Below are positions 1 through 9,296 of a stretch of 64,000 nt of DNA, one piece after another. Below the pieces are notes generated by a model, which had not been told where the DNA came from, ran no database searches, and saw only the letters and a program-made list of their open reading frames with translations. A program made the translations under genes and the position numbers. Source of the DNA: Methylovirgula sp. (GTDB lineage: Bacteria; Pseudomonadota; Alphaproteobacteria; Rhizobiales; Beijerinckiaceae). The stretch is taken from positions 1,672,501 to 1,736,500 of the forward strand of contig NZ_JBBCGP010000001.1 of the NCBI RefSeq assembly GCF_037200945.1, in the 5' to 3' direction. The first letter of the stretch is position 1. Every line of letters starts with the position of its first letter.

Positions 1-42
1 CTCAATCTGCAAATCGCCCTCTCGGGGATGCAAAAAGCCTAA
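1..42 (+). CDS. possible 3' tail of a gene entering from the left
   Basis: Frame 1 is open from the first base and stops at TAA 40-42, giving 13 codons that could be the end of a protein encoded mostly outside the window. Nothing identifies it. The remaining bases to 111 hold only the leader of the next gene. It could be chance. Confidence 0.3.
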   Translation, partial: LNLQIALSGMQKA

Positions 43-111
43 GCGCCCTATCGCAGGTCCGGCGGATTTTGCTAAAACTGGACCGTTGCCGCGCAGCGTT
101 GAGGGCGGACC

Positions 112-1800
112 TTGCTAACGATCAAGCATGTCGACGGGCCATTGGCGGGTCAGGAGCAGACGATCTCCGACGATCAGGCGCAGGTGAACGTCGGCCGCGA
201 TCCCGACCGCTGCCAGATCGTCTATCCGCCCGACAGCACGATCGTTGGCCGGGTACATTGCGGGCTGTTGCGGCAGCCTTCCGGCGATTGGGCCGTCGAT
301 CTCTATGGCGATCATTATGTCGAGATCGATGGCGTCGCGGCCGAGCCCCGCCAAACGATCCGCAGCGGCGCGAAAATCCGTCTTGGACGGCATAATGGGC
401 CGAGTTTCATCGCCAATATTACGCACGCGGCAAGTGACGATCTTGGCATGACCGGCGCGCAACAGAAGCAGGTCTCCGTGCGCCGTGTCATCCGCCGCGA
501 TGTGCGCGTTGCGATCGGCCTCGTTGCGCTGGCCGTTTTCGCTGCCGTCGGGACACTGATCTATAATGCACGGCTGAGCCAACAAATTCGCCAGCGGCTC
601 GATCGCGCCGCGTTCCTCGTCGAAATCCGCCATCAGGCTGGCGGATGTCCGGATTGGGATGCGACCGCATGGCCGGTCAGCCGCGATCTCCTCGTGACCA
701 ATGCGCATGTCGTGGACGAAGCCGGGGCCGGGACGATGCTCGTGCGTGCGCCCGGCGCCGACGGCAAGGAATATGAAGTCATCGGCCACATCCTGCATCC
801 CGGCTATAAAGCCTTCGCCGATTTTTTCCGGCGCCAGGATTTGGTGAAATGGGATGACGGGCAGCTTGAAACGCCGCCGACCGGACTTGCCTACGATGTC
901 GCGCTGTTACGCGTGAAAGGCCCGTTGCCAGAGGATGCGATCCTGCCGCTCGCCTCGCGTCATGAAGCGCAGTCGCTCTGGAAAGGTATGCAGATCGAAA
1001 GCGAGGGCTATCCGAGCCAGAATATTTCGGGCTCCGCCATTCTCGGCTGTGGCGCGACGCCGAAATGGCGCGCCGGCGCGATCGAAAGCCTGACCGATTA
1101 TTTCTCGTCAGCGCAGCAAAACCCGCTCGAAACCCTGCTTGTCACCCACAACATCCCGATCACCTGCGGCGCCAGCGGCAGCCCGATCATCGGCGAGGAC
1201 GGCAAGGTCGTCGCGGTGATCAGTGCCTTCAGTTCGACGGGCGGCGAATGCACGCCGAGCGCTGTGCAGATCAATTACGCGCAGCGGGCCGATCTTGTTG
1301 CTGATCTCCTCGATGGCCGCGCCGGAGATGCGTTGGCACGCGACCGGCAATATTGGACGTCGCAATTGGCGCTGCTGCGCGAGGCCGGCTATCAGGAGGG
1401 TGACGCGATTTACCTTTCGCTCATCCTGCAGGCGGACAAGACAAATGCCGGCATCGACGTCGCTGCAAAACCGGCGCTCGATGTTCGCGCGCCAATGACA
1501 TTGGCTGCTGACGCGAAATCGGGTGGCGCGACAGGCTCGACACCGTTGAAGCTCGCGGGCGGTGCGAATTACGTGATCATTGCCTATGCGGAAGATGAAA
1601 CTCCCATCGCGTTGACCCTCCGAGATGCGAGCGGCGCGGCTGTCGCCTTCACCAAGCCACTCTCGGCAGAAAGCGTATGGTATCCGTCACTCACCTATAC
1701 GCCGAAGCGCGACGGCGAATATCAGGCAATTATCAGCGGCGCACGCGCGGGGACGCAATATATGCTGCGCCTTTATCGCTGGGCACCGCCTAAGCCGTGA
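112..1800 (+). CDS. FHA domain - transmembrane - trypsin-like serine protease
   Basis: 562 residues from a TTG start with GAGGG six bases upstream. Residues about 25-95 form a forkhead-associated domain (Gly28-Arg29 and the later R-x-H at 47-49). One membrane helix lies at about 132-152, followed by a trypsin-fold domain with His199 (in TNAHVV), Asp262 (in YDVALL) and Ser355 (in GASGSP), a complete catalytic triad. The C-terminal 150 residues are probably beta-rich. Topology implies a cytoplasmic phosphopeptide-type domain and a periplasmic protease. The FHA serine expected just before R-x-H is glycine, so phosphothreonine binding may be weak or lost. No Ser/Thr kinase or phosphatase is next to it in the window, and the substrate is unknown. 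Confidence 0.8.
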   Translation: MLTIKHVDGPLAGQEQTISDDQAQVNVGRDPDRCQIVYPPDSTIVGRVHCGLLRQPSGDWAVDLYGDHYVEIDGVAAEPRQTIRSGAKIRLGRHNGPSFIANITHAASDDLGMTGAQQKQVSVRRVIRRDVRVAIGLVALAVFAAVGTLIYNARLSQQIRQRLDRAAFLVEIRHQAGGCPDWDATAWPVSRDLLVTNAHVVDEAGAGTMLVRAPGADGKEYEVIGHILHPGYKAFADFFRRQDLVKWDDGQLETPPTGLAYDVALLRVKGPLPEDAILPLASRHEAQSLWKGMQIESEGYPSQNISGSAILGCGATPKWRAGAIESLTDYFSSAQQNPLETLLVTHNIPITCGASGSPIIGEDGKVVAVISAFSSTGGECTPSAVQINYAQRADLVADLLDGRAGDALARDRQYWTSQLALLREAGYQEGDAIYLSLILQADKTNAGIDVAAKPALDVRAPMTLAADAKSGGATGSTPLKLAGGANYVIIAYAEDETPIALTLRDASGAAVAFTKPLSAESVWYPSLTYTPKRDGEYQAIISGARAGTQYMLRLYRWAPPKP

Positions 1801-1809
1801 GTCGAAAGA

Positions 1810-2052
1810 TCAGCGCGGTACAGCGTGGAGATCAGGCTCGCTTTCCTCGCTAAACCAGGGACGCGAGCTTTTGCCGGCTTTTCCATCCGCATGTGTTGGA
1901 CCAACCGGATCTTGCTGCGCCTGCACGCCAGAATTTGCGCTGGCTGGGGCATTTCCGTTTGTTGTGGCGGCCTGCGTTTGGGCATGAGCCGCAGCCACGA
2001 AAAGCAACGGCACGGCGGCCGCGATAACTTTGAGAGACAATTGAGTAGGCAT
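1810..2052 (-). CDS. small exported hypothetical protein
   Basis: 80 residues when started at the ATG at 2052, which has a GGATGG-like ribosome site just upstream; an ATG 24 bases earlier is also open. The first 24 or so residues read as a Sec signal peptide ending in an AHA-Q cleavage motif. The mature part is low complexity, rich in Ala, Gln, Asn and Gly. It faces the protease gene tail to tail with a 9-base gap. No family is recognised, and the export signal is the main evidence that it is real. Confidence 0.5.
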   Translation of the reverse strand: MPTQLSLKVIAAAVPLLFVAAAHAQTQAATTNGNAPASANSGVQAQQDPVGPTHADGKAGKSSRPWFSEESEPDLHAVPR

Positions 2053-2276
2053 GAAATCCATCCAAAGTCTGTTCAATCACTTGTCCATTTAGGTGGCATG
2101 CACCCTTCGGAGCGTCAAGGTTAGGGCTTGCAAGAAACTGCCAGCGCCGCAGGGCGAACCCGGAATATGGCCTGCCGAAACGCAAAAGACCGCAATCCGC
2201 GGCGGAGCTTGCGCCGCGGGCTGGCAAATCCGCGCCGCGGCTCTAGGTATGGTGGGCGAACACCATGGAGCGACGC

Positions 2277-3155
2277 ATGACACAACTCGACGCCGGCAAA
2301 TCCGGCACATTCAGCATCGATGGCAAAGCCAAAGTCCATCGGCTTGGGTTTGGCGCGATGCGCGTGACAGGGCCGGGCATCTGGGGCCCGCCGCAAGACC
2401 GTGCCGAGGCATTGCGCACCCTGCGGCGCCTGCCTGAGCTGGGGGTGGATTTTATTGATACCGCCAATTCCTACGGGCCGGATGTCTCGGAGGAACTGAT
2501 CCACGAGGCGCTGCATCCCTATAAGGGACTGTTCATCGCCACCAAGGCGGGGTTCGAGCGTCCCGGCCCGGATCGCTGGACGCCGAACGGCAGGCCGGAT
2601 TATCTCCGCGCCGAGGCGCATCGGAGCCTCAGGAAGCTTGGCGTCGAGCAGATCGACCTTTGGCAGTTGCACCGGATCGATCCGAAAGTGCCACGCGACG
2701 AGCAGTTCGCGTTGATCAAGTCGCTGCTCGACGAGGGCCTGATCGCCCATGCTGGCCTGAGCGAGGTTTCCGTCGAGCAAATCAAGGCGGCGCAGAAGGT
2801 GTTCAAAGTCGCAACAGTCCAAAACCGCTACAATCTCGTCGACCGCGGCAGCGAGGACGTGCTGGATTATTGCGAGGCGGAAGGGATCGGTTTCATCCCC
2901 TGGTTTCCGCTCGCGGCAGGTAAGCTGACCCAGGACGGCTCGGTGCTCGACAAGATCGCCAAGAAGCACGGCCACGCACCGGGCCAGGTGGCGCTCGCCT
3001 GGCTGTTGAAGCGGAGCCCGGTGATGCTGCCCATTCCAGGCACGTCGAAGGTTAAGCACCTCGAAGAGAATGTCTCGGCTGTCGAGATCAGTCTGTCGGA
3101 TGAGGAATTCGCCACGCTCGACAGCGCCGGCAAGGCAGAATCCGGCAACGGCTGA
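2277..3155 (+). CDS. aldo/keto reductase family oxidoreductase
   Basis: 292 residues, NADPH-dependent carbonyl reductase of the (beta/alpha)8 aldo/keto reductase fold. The tetrad is visible: Asp and Tyr in IDTANSYG, Lys in IATKAGF and His in WQLHRID. The family ending PIPGTSKVKHLEEN (cofactor binding) is present. The ATG at 2277 is preferred because GGAG lies six bases before it; an in-frame ATG at 2265 has no such site. It is monocistronic with a strong terminator behind it. A close paralog sits at 60723-61595. The physiological substrate cannot be read from sequence. Confidence 0.9.
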   Translation: MTQLDAGKSGTFSIDGKAKVHRLGFGAMRVTGPGIWGPPQDRAEALRTLRRLPELGVDFIDTANSYGPDVSEELIHEALHPYKGLFIATKAGFERPGPDRWTPNGRPDYLRAEAHRSLRKLGVEQIDLWQLHRIDPKVPRDEQFALIKSLLDEGLIAHAGLSEVSVEQIKAAQKVFKVATVQNRYNLVDRGSEDVLDYCEAEGIGFIPWFPLAAGKLTQDGSVLDKIAKKHGHAPGQVALAWLLKRSPVMLPIPGTSKVKHLEENVSAVEISLSDEEFATLDSAGKAESGNG

Positions 3156-3200
3156 TGGCTCGGGGCGGCGCTTTGTAAAATTTTCCGCATGGTTTGTTGA

Positions 3201-3237
3201 CGGTGAGCGAACTGGCCGGTTCGCTCACCGCTTTTTT
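3201..3237 (+). terminator. rho-independent terminator after the aldo/keto reductase
   Basis: A perfect 12-base stem (3201-3212 with 3219-3230), a six-base loop and a run of six T at 3232-3237. It separates the reductase from the polysaccharide locus. Confidence 0.9.
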
Positions 3238-3409
3238 GCCATGGTTTCTGCGCGGAAATGGCCCAATCGTTGCTTGAGAGAAGATAAATTATCTAGGTGC
3301 GGCGCCGTACAGGCGCCGTTCATGCGAAAAGGACTAGACCTCTTCGTACAAAAGGGAACCTTGATCCCTGCAATTTCATTCTCCGTTCTCTGCGTCCTTG
3401 TGAGCGTTC
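3238..3409 (+). promoter_or_regulatory. leader and presumed promoter region of the polysaccharide locus
   Basis: 172 bases without a gene. An AT-rich palindrome GATAAATTATC is followed by a GC hairpin CGGCGCC-GTACA-GGCGCCG before the glycosylphosphotransferase start. No convincing -35/-10 pair was found. The hairpin could lie in the 5' leader. Confidence 0.35.
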
Positions 3410-4861
3410 ATGAATCAGATTGTGCGCATTGCCAGCCCCGCAAACACCTCGTGGCTCTCCCGCAGCCTCGCCATTTCCTACTTCACCGTCGCGGCCCTTG
3501 CCGGCGCCACGGATGGAGTGCTCATCACGCTGTCGAGCGTCTTCGCCGACTGGCTTTATAATGGGCTGATCCGCCACGATATCGTGCAAATCGATATCGC
3601 GCTTGGTATCGGTTTCGGCGGCGCCCTTGGCTATATCCTGCTCGCAAAGGCTTTGGGCCTTTACTCAATGCAGGTCACGCTAAACCCGCAGAAAAATGCA
3701 TCCAAGATCGTCTTTGCCTGGGCCACCGTCCTCCTGTCGCTCACTGCGGTGCTGTTCCTTCTGCGGGTTGGAACGATCTTTTCCCGTGGCACAATCATTA
3801 TTTTCGCTTTCACCGAATTAGGCGCTTTGCTTGGCGCTCGCCTCGTTTCGGCGGGGCTGATGCGTTCGGCCATTGCCAAGGGCGGGATCGTCGGCCGGCG
3901 TGCGGTGATTGTCGGCGAACCCGCCGAGCTTGGCCATCTCAGCTCCAAAAGTCTGCTGGCTCATTTCGGCCTGAAGGAACTTGCGCGGGTAACAATCGCC
4001 GGCGCGGGCGAGAAGACGTCCGAAGGGATCGACGTTGCCGCGCTCGATCTCGCGATCGACGTTGCCCGCCGTCACCATGCCGACGAGCTCGTCATCGCTG
4101 TCGACTGGCGCCGTACCGAAGTGATCGAGAAGATCAAGGAACGCTTCCGCGCCTCGCCGCTGGCCGTCCGGCTTTTGCCCGACCGCACCGTTCGCGCGAC
4201 GGTCGGCTATCAGACTGAGATTTCACCCGAGACGATGCTTTCGGTCGAGTTGCAGCGCGCGCCGCTGACGCCCTTCGAGCGTTTCGTCAAGCGTGCCTTC
4301 GATACGATCCTCGCGATCGCGGCCCTCATTGCGCTCTCGCCGCTGCTGCTCGTCGTCGCGATCGCCATCAAGCTCGACAGCAAGGGTCCGGTGCTGTTCC
4401 GTCAGCAGCGCCGCGGCTTCGACGGTCAGAAATTCCCCATCTACAAGTTCCGTTCGATGAATGTCATGGAAGACGGCCCGGTCGTTGCCCAGGCGACGCG
4501 CAACGATCGCCGCGTCACCCGCGTTGGCGCGCTGCTCCGCCGCTCCAGCATCGACGAATTGCCGCAACTGCTGAATGTCATCAAGGGCGACATGTCGCTC
4601 ATCGGGCCGCGGCCGCATGCCCTCGCGCATGACGACCATTACGGCCGGCTTATCGCCACCTATGCCTCGCGCCATCACGTGAAGCCGGGCATGAGCGGCT
4701 GGGCGCAGGTGAATGGCCAGCGCGGTGAGACCGCGCAGGTCGCGGATATGCGCAAGCGCCTCGAATTCGATCTTTGGTACATCAACAATTGGTCGTTGAC
4801 GCTGGACCTGAAGATCATTCTGCGGACCTGCCTCGAGATCACCCGCCAGCAGGCCTATTAA
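3410..4861 (+). CDS. polyprenyl-phosphate sugar-1-phosphate transferase (WbaP/ExoY-type)
   Basis: 483 residues. It transfers a hexose-1-phosphate from a UDP-sugar to undecaprenyl phosphate, the first membrane step of exopolysaccharide synthesis. The N-terminal half has four likely membrane helices (about 15-145) and a nucleotide-binding-like domain (about 150-260). The C-terminal catalytic part starts with a hydrophobic segment at about 295-315, then shows KFRSM, the R-VGALLRRSSIDELPQL stretch, MSLIGPRP and PGMSGWAQV, all hallmarks of the bacterial sugar transferase family. The gene initiates the locus running to 16.6 kb. Its sugar specificity cannot be told. Confidence 0.93.
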   Translation: MNQIVRIASPANTSWLSRSLAISYFTVAALAGATDGVLITLSSVFADWLYNGLIRHDIVQIDIALGIGFGGALGYILLAKALGLYSMQVTLNPQKNASKIVFAWATVLLSLTAVLFLLRVGTIFSRGTIIIFAFTELGALLGARLVSAGLMRSAIAKGGIVGRRAVIVGEPAELGHLSSKSLLAHFGLKELARVTIAGAGEKTSEGIDVAALDLAIDVARRHHADELVIAVDWRRTEVIEKIKERFRASPLAVRLLPDRTVRATVGYQTEISPETMLSVELQRAPLTPFERFVKRAFDTILAIAALIALSPLLLVVAIAIKLDSKGPVLFRQQRRGFDGQKFPIYKFRSMNVMEDGPVVAQATRNDRRVTRVGALLRRSSIDELPQLLNVIKGDMSLIGPRPHALAHDDHYGRLIATYASRHHVKPGMSGWAQVNGQRGETAQVADMRKRLEFDLWYINNWSLTLDLKIILRTCLEITRQQAY

Positions 4862-4876
4862 GGCGATTCCGGCCCG

Positions 4877-5437
4877 TCAAAAGCGTGGCCGGTCCTTCAG
4901 CTTTTTCGCTGGATTGCCCGCATAGACCGCCCATGGCTCGATGTCGCGAAACGCGACGCCCCGGGCCCCGAGCACCGCGCCGTCGCCGATGCTGACGCCC
5001 GGCCCGACGAAAGCCTCCGCCGCCACCCATGCACCGGCGCCGATCGTGATCGGCTTGGCGATCAACTGGAAATCAGGATCGTTGATATCGTGGGTTCCGG
5101 CGCAGAGATGCGCACCCTGCGAGACGACCGCCTTCGCACCGATCGAAATCCGCGCCTGATTGTAGCAATTCACGCCGGGGCCGAGCAGCGCGTTTTCCGC
5201 CATCGTCAAGTTCGGCGGATACCAGATGCGGGTCTTGCCATAGACGCGCGCACTCGGCGCAATGTCAGCGCCGAAGAGGCGTAGAAGCGCTGTTCGCCAG
5301 GCAAAGAGCGGCGGCGGCGTCCAGGCCGCGAGCACGGCCCAGCTCACCTGCCATAATGCGCGAGAGACGCGGTTGCTGAGGCTGAAGCTTGCCCCGCCTT
5401 CCAGCGGCTTGGATTTGCGCGCGTCGAGAATAGCCAT
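4877..5437 (-). CDS. WcaF-like left-handed beta-helix acetyltransferase
   Basis: 186 residues. An O-acetyltransferase of the hexapeptide-repeat fold, probably using acetyl-CoA to decorate a sugar of the exopolysaccharide. A 60-residue helical N-terminal part precedes imperfect hexapeptide turns (GAKAVV, GAGAWV, GPGVSIGDGAVLGA). The probable catalytic His sits in the GTHD motif, and the C-terminus has the YAGNPAKKL signature of this group. It lies 8 bases downstream of the glycosyltransferase on the same strand, so the two are likely cotranscribed, and it is convergent with the glycosylphosphotransferase. Confidence 0.88.
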   Translation of the reverse strand: MAILDARKSKPLEGGASFSLSNRVSRALWQVSWAVLAAWTPPPLFAWRTALLRLFGADIAPSARVYGKTRIWYPPNLTMAENALLGPGVNCYNQARISIGAKAVVSQGAHLCAGTHDINDPDFQLIAKPITIGAGAWVAAEAFVGPGVSIGDGAVLGARGVAFRDIEPWAVYAGNPAKKLKDRPRF

Positions 5438-5445
5438 GGTTCACC

Positions 5446-6585
5446 TTATACCGCGGCCGCGAGCCCGCGATAGATCGCGACCCATTGCGCCGCGACCGTT
5501 TCGGCCGAGAAACGGTTCCGCGCCAGCGATTGGGCCGCTGCCGACATCTTTTGCCAGTCTGCCTCGGGCAGGGCCAGCGCCTGGCGCAATGCTGCGGCAA
5601 TCGAGTTCGCGTCGATTCCAGTATTTAACGCAGCGCCGGCGGAAAACCCTTCGGGCAGATTGCAAGCCGCCGACATCAATGTGGGCGTAGCGGCGCCCCA
5701 GGCTTCGAGGATCGCCATCGGGAGGCCCTCGCTCAACGATGGCAGAATCACGAAGCGGGCTTCGTGCAGCAGATGATGCTTCTGTTCGCCATAGACCGGA
5801 CCAAGAAAACTGATCGACGGATCGGCACTTGCCGCAAGCCTGGCCTGCAATGCAGCCACATGCGCTGGCTCGCCCCAGCCGGCGATGGCGAGCCGATAGC
5901 CGGCTGGGGCGGCTCCTGCGGAGACCCAGCCCTCGATGAGCGGTTCCAAGTTCTTCTTCGGGTGGATGCGGCCGATGCAGAGCACAAGCTGCGACCGGGC
6001 GGCGGGCGGGCTTGTGTCCGTGGCGATATAATTCGGGACGATGGCGATGCGGGAACGCGCAGCGCCCGTCTCCCGCGCAATGTCCGCTGCCTCAGCTTCA
6101 GTCAAGGCGTGGAAAAGCCGGGCGTCGCGCCATGAGCGCCGTTCATAGCCCAGGCGCGCGAGCGTCTTTTTCCAGCGTCCGCGCGCCGTAATCCAGGGGT
6201 CGAGCATCCCATGGGGGGAGATCGCATAGGGGCGTCCCGTCCGCTCTGCCCACAGCGCGCCGCAAAGCGAGACATATTGCCAGACGCCATGCAGATGCAG
6301 AACGTCCAATTCGGCAGCGAGCAGCCGCCCCAGAAGCCCCGGCGCGTAATCGAAGGCGGCGGGGCCGCGGCTCGGAACGGTGATCAGTTCGATGCCGTCG
6401 AAACGCTTGCGATCTTCGGCGGTGAATTGGTCGGTAGCGCCAAAAACGATGGGCGTGACCCCGCCATGCGCCGCAAGCGCCTGCGCTTCGGCCAGAACGG
6501 CCTCGAAAACGCCACCGCCGAGACGCGACGCCCGCGCCGTCAGAAGCCCCAGACGCGTTGGGCCGTTTTTTTCGCCGCGTGTCAT
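5446..6585 (-). CDS. GT4 family glycosyltransferase
   Basis: 379 residues, GT-B fold. The N-domain has the glycine-rich acceptor loop (RLGGGVFEA) and HLHGVWQ. The C-domain has the donor site CIGRIHPKKN and the E-x7-E motif in SEGLPMAILEAWG, typical of retaining GT4 enzymes. It is expected to add one sugar to the lipid-linked repeat unit on the cytoplasmic face. It starts divergently from the gene at 6662, and the 76-base gap should hold both promoters. Donor and linkage are unknown. Confidence 0.9.
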   Translation of the reverse strand: MTRGEKNGPTRLGLLTARASRLGGGVFEAVLAEAQALAAHGGVTPIVFGATDQFTAEDRKRFDGIELITVPSRGPAAFDYAPGLLGRLLAAELDVLHLHGVWQYVSLCGALWAERTGRPYAISPHGMLDPWITARGRWKKTLARLGYERRSWRDARLFHALTEAEAADIARETGAARSRIAIVPNYIATDTSPPAARSQLVLCIGRIHPKKNLEPLIEGWVSAGAAPAGYRLAIAGWGEPAHVAALQARLAASADPSISFLGPVYGEQKHHLLHEARFVILPSLSEGLPMAILEAWGAATPTLMSAACNLPEGFSAGAALNTGIDANSIAAALRQALALPEADWQKMSAAAQSLARNRFSAETVAAQWVAIYRGLAAAV

Positions 6586-6661
6586 TTCATCGGGCCTGTT
6601 TCATGGTGTATCTCAACGCGCCGCAAGAGCCACAGAACATACCGGATTGGTTGAACGGAAG

Positions 6662-7681
6662 ATGAGCGCCACCAACTACGTGTCAACGTGGATGTATGTC
6701 GAGTCGGTGCAGGAAGGCGGCCTCTATCCGCAGGTCGGCGGCCTTACGACCAGCCAGGCGACGCAGAACATCTACTGGCGCTGCGTCTATACCTTTTTTT
6801 GGAGCGCGAACGTCTTCCTCAAGAAAGACGGGCTGAAGTTTCTCCTCTTCACCAATGTCGCGCGGCTTCCCGTCGTCGATGGCATCGATCTCAACTCGGC
6901 ACTCGCCGAGTTCGGTGTCGAGCTGGTCACGTTGCGTTACACTTGGGCGCCGGCGGGGACGCGGCGGCCGTGGTTTAACCAATATTTCCTTTTCGACATC
7001 CTCGACTATGCCGCCGGGCGTCTCGGCGATGACGACGCGCTGTTCGTGATGGACAACGATTGCCTCATCGTCGGCGATCTGGCGCCGGCCTTTGCGCTTG
7101 CACGGCGCGACGGCGCGGCTCTGATCACCGTCGATGTTTCGGAAGACGAAGACGCCAACGGCCTGTCGCGCCGGCAAGCGATGGATGTCTATGCTGAGGC
7201 TGGCGGTGAACGTCCTGCGTCGCCGCCAGATTATTTCGGCGGCGAGTTCTATGGGGTCAGTGGCGCCATGCTCAAGCGCCTGCTGCCGTTGGCCAAAGAG
7301 GTGCGGGTCAAGAACGATGCACTGGCGGCTGCGGGCAAAGCCTATTTCTCGGACGAGGCGCATTTCTTCAGCTATCTCGTATGGCGGCTAGGGCTCAAGG
7401 CGCCCAATGCCAATCACATCGCCCGGCGTATCTGGACCACGTGGAAGCTCAACAATACGCAGACTGCGGACCTAGACCGCCCGGTCTGGCACCTGCCGTC
7501 GGAAAAGACCTACAGCTTTGCCGATCTTTTTGCCCGGCTGGCGGCCGGCGACAATATTTTTTCCGGTGATCCGGCACGGATCAGAACCAGGCTCGCGAGC
7601 CTGATGGGGGTCGGCCGCAAGAGCGCGCGCAAATTCCTCGGCCATTTCGTCCGCGCGGCGCGGCGCCGGCTGCGCCGCTAG
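6662..7681 (+). CDS. putative GT-A-like glycosyltransferase, conserved hypothetical
   Basis: 339 residues from the ATG at 6662; the frame is open upstream, but that part lies inside the divergent gene and looks like shadow. A FVMDNDCLIVGDL stretch at about 125-135 resembles the metal-binding D-x-D of nucleotide-sugar transferases, and the preceding region reads like an alternating beta/alpha fold. The C-terminus is strongly basic (RAARRRLRR), perhaps for membrane contact. Its position among polysaccharide genes supports a sugar-transfer role, but no named family was recognised. A repeat begins inside its stop codon. Confidence 0.6.
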   Translation: MSATNYVSTWMYVESVQEGGLYPQVGGLTTSQATQNIYWRCVYTFFWSANVFLKKDGLKFLLFTNVARLPVVDGIDLNSALAEFGVELVTLRYTWAPAGTRRPWFNQYFLFDILDYAAGRLGDDDALFVMDNDCLIVGDLAPAFALARRDGAALITVDVSEDEDANGLSRRQAMDVYAEAGGERPASPPDYFGGEFYGVSGAMLKRLLPLAKEVRVKNDALAAAGKAYFSDEAHFFSYLVWRLGLKAPNANHIARRIWTTWKLNNTQTADLDRPVWHLPSEKTYSFADLFARLAAGDNIFSGDPARIRTRLASLMGVGRKSARKFLGHFVRAARRRLRR

Positions 7682-7728
7682 ACCGCTTTCAGGAAAAGTG
7701 GATCCGGTTTTCCGCTCGAAAGCGGTCT
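7680..7728. repeat. palindromic repeat, GTGG-loop family, copy A
   Basis: Perfect outer arms of 11 bases (7680-7690 and 7718-7728), inner arms GGAAAA/TTTTCC and loop GTGGATCCGG. It overlaps the last two bases of the preceding stop codon. It shares its loop with copies B, C and D, although the arms differ. Confidence 0.85.
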
Positions 7729-7741
7729 AAATATTTGAATT

Positions 7742-7791
7742 GGAGCGTTTTCATAACGCGAACCGGTATCCACTTCGCGTGAAAACGCTCC
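7742..7791. repeat. palindromic repeat, GTGG-loop family, copy B (inverted)
   Basis: Perfect 12-base outer arms (7742-7753 and 7780-7791), inner arms CGCGAA/TTCGCG and, read on the minus strand, loop GTGGATACCGG. It lies 13 bases after copy A in the same gene gap. Confidence 0.85.
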
Positions 7792-7859
7792 AGGCGTGAC
7801 TATAGCCGCCGCATGGCTTATGCAGCGCCCGGCGGCCAGTGCAAGGGTGATCAGCTTCT

Positions 7860-9281
7860 ATGCGTATGTTGAATAAAGACGTTCTGAAACGGCGCAATCT
7901 CCTCAAGCTCATGTTTGGCGGTTTCGTCGGTTCTGGTGCCTATGCACTGACCGAGCGCGCCGCGAACGCCGCCCCCAACGATCCCGACCCGCCGCTGGCG
8001 ACGCAGAACCGTTTCCCAACTCTGTCCGAATTGCGAAGTGTCGAGGATCCGCACGATCTCGCCGACATGGATATCGTCGTTCTCAACCATCATTCCGAGA
8101 ACGACCGAGGCGGCGGCACGTTTCGCTGGGCGCCCAATGCGCACCAACATGACGACAACGCGATCTTCATTCGCCCCGACAGCGTACCGCCAGATCAGCC
8201 CGGTCGATTTCAGCGTGTCTTTTCCGGCGACGTGAATGTCTGCTGGTTCGGCGCCCGCGGCGACGACGATGTCGATGATTCTATCGCATTCCAGGCGGCG
8301 ATCGACTGGTCCGAAGAGCGCGGCGGCGGCGTGATCCGCGTCCCACCCGGCGCCTATATCTGCAATAACGTTGTGCTGAAGAATGGCGTCACGCTGTCTT
8401 CGACCGCCGCGGCTTACGGCTATAGCCCAAGCAAGATCCTCGGTGCTTCGCTTCGCTGTACCAAGCCCGGTTTCTGCCTCGACACGCCGGAGACGGGTGT
8501 CACCGGCGCGGGCGTCACAGGCATCAACTTTCGTGGCGGCGGCCCCAAATTCGCCGCGGGTGGTATCCGCTTCCAAAAGGCGAGTTGGTGCGCAATCAAG
8601 GTCGCGCAATTCGATAATTTCTCTGATGAGGCGATCGTCATCGATGCCGGTATGGCCTGCGTGATCGAGGACGTCCTGACGACAAACGTCCTGCTCAACC
8701 GCGCGCGGCCCAAACCCGCTGGCGCCATCACGATTGCCGGGACAGACCATTATCTCAACCGCGTCGAGTCGAACACGTCGCTTCATGCTCTGAGTTCAGA
8801 TGGCCCGGAACGCATCATCGCGGCGTTTCTCATTCGCGGCGCCAATCATTTCATCAGCAATTGTGTCGGCGAAATTTCCGATGTCGGCTATATTATCGAG
8901 GGGCTTTATCATCGCTTCACCGGTTGCCGTGGCGACCGCAATTTCGGAGAAGGCTTCATCATCAATTGCAAGCTGACGACATTTTCAAGCTGCACAGCGC
9001 TCGATAACAATCACGATCCGAAAGCGAAGGCGTCCGGCTTCCTGATCCTCGGCCCGTCGAACACGTTCGCGAGTTGCATCGCTGCCTGCAACCGTCTGCC
9101 GTCGCTTCAGCTTTATGGCTTCGATGAGCACAACCCTATTGGCGACGTTGAACGAGACACGCTTTACGCCGCCTGCCGCAGCTTGAACCACCAGATTGCG
9201 GCGCAGCGCTGCTTCACGGCGAAAGGCAAAGATCTGACCTTCGCCGACGTCGCGACACGATCCGGTGCGGAAATCCGGTAA
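7860..9281 (+). CDS. exported pectate-lyase-fold (right-handed beta-helix) protein
   Basis: 473 residues. The N-terminus has a Tat-like twin arginine (KRRNLLKLMFGG) and a hydrophobic stretch ending in ANA, so it is probably exported by residue 37. Residues about 125-180 carry the start of the pectate-lyase-3 superfamily (WFGARGDDDVDDSIAFQAAID, then a GGGVIRVPPGAY turn), followed by repeated short beta-helix turns to about residue 450. The family contains polysaccharide lyases, hydrolases and epimerases. Here it probably trims or modifies the exopolysaccharide in the periplasm or outside. The exact reaction is not determinable. Confidence 0.8.
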   Translation: MRMLNKDVLKRRNLLKLMFGGFVGSGAYALTERAANAAPNDPDPPLATQNRFPTLSELRSVEDPHDLADMDIVVLNHHSENDRGGGTFRWAPNAHQHDDNAIFIRPDSVPPDQPGRFQRVFSGDVNVCWFGARGDDDVDDSIAFQAAIDWSEERGGGVIRVPPGAYICNNVVLKNGVTLSSTAAAYGYSPSKILGASLRCTKPGFCLDTPETGVTGAGVTGINFRGGGPKFAAGGIRFQKASWCAIKVAQFDNFSDEAIVIDAGMACVIEDVLTTNVLLNRARPKPAGAITIAGTDHYLNRVESNTSLHALSSDGPERIIAAFLIRGANHFISNCVGEISDVGYIIEGLYHRFTGCRGDRNFGEGFIINCKLTTFSSCTALDNNHDPKAKASGFLILGPSNTFASCIAACNRLPSLQLYGFDEHNPIGDVERDTLYAACRSLNHQIAAQRCFTAKGKDLTFADVATRSGAEIR

Positions 9282-9296
9282 GCCGAACTTCCCGAA

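Noticed and set aside
2121..3059. 312-codon minus-strand frame over the first aldo/keto reductase
   Set aside because: Antisense to a conserved enzyme with complete catalytic residues.
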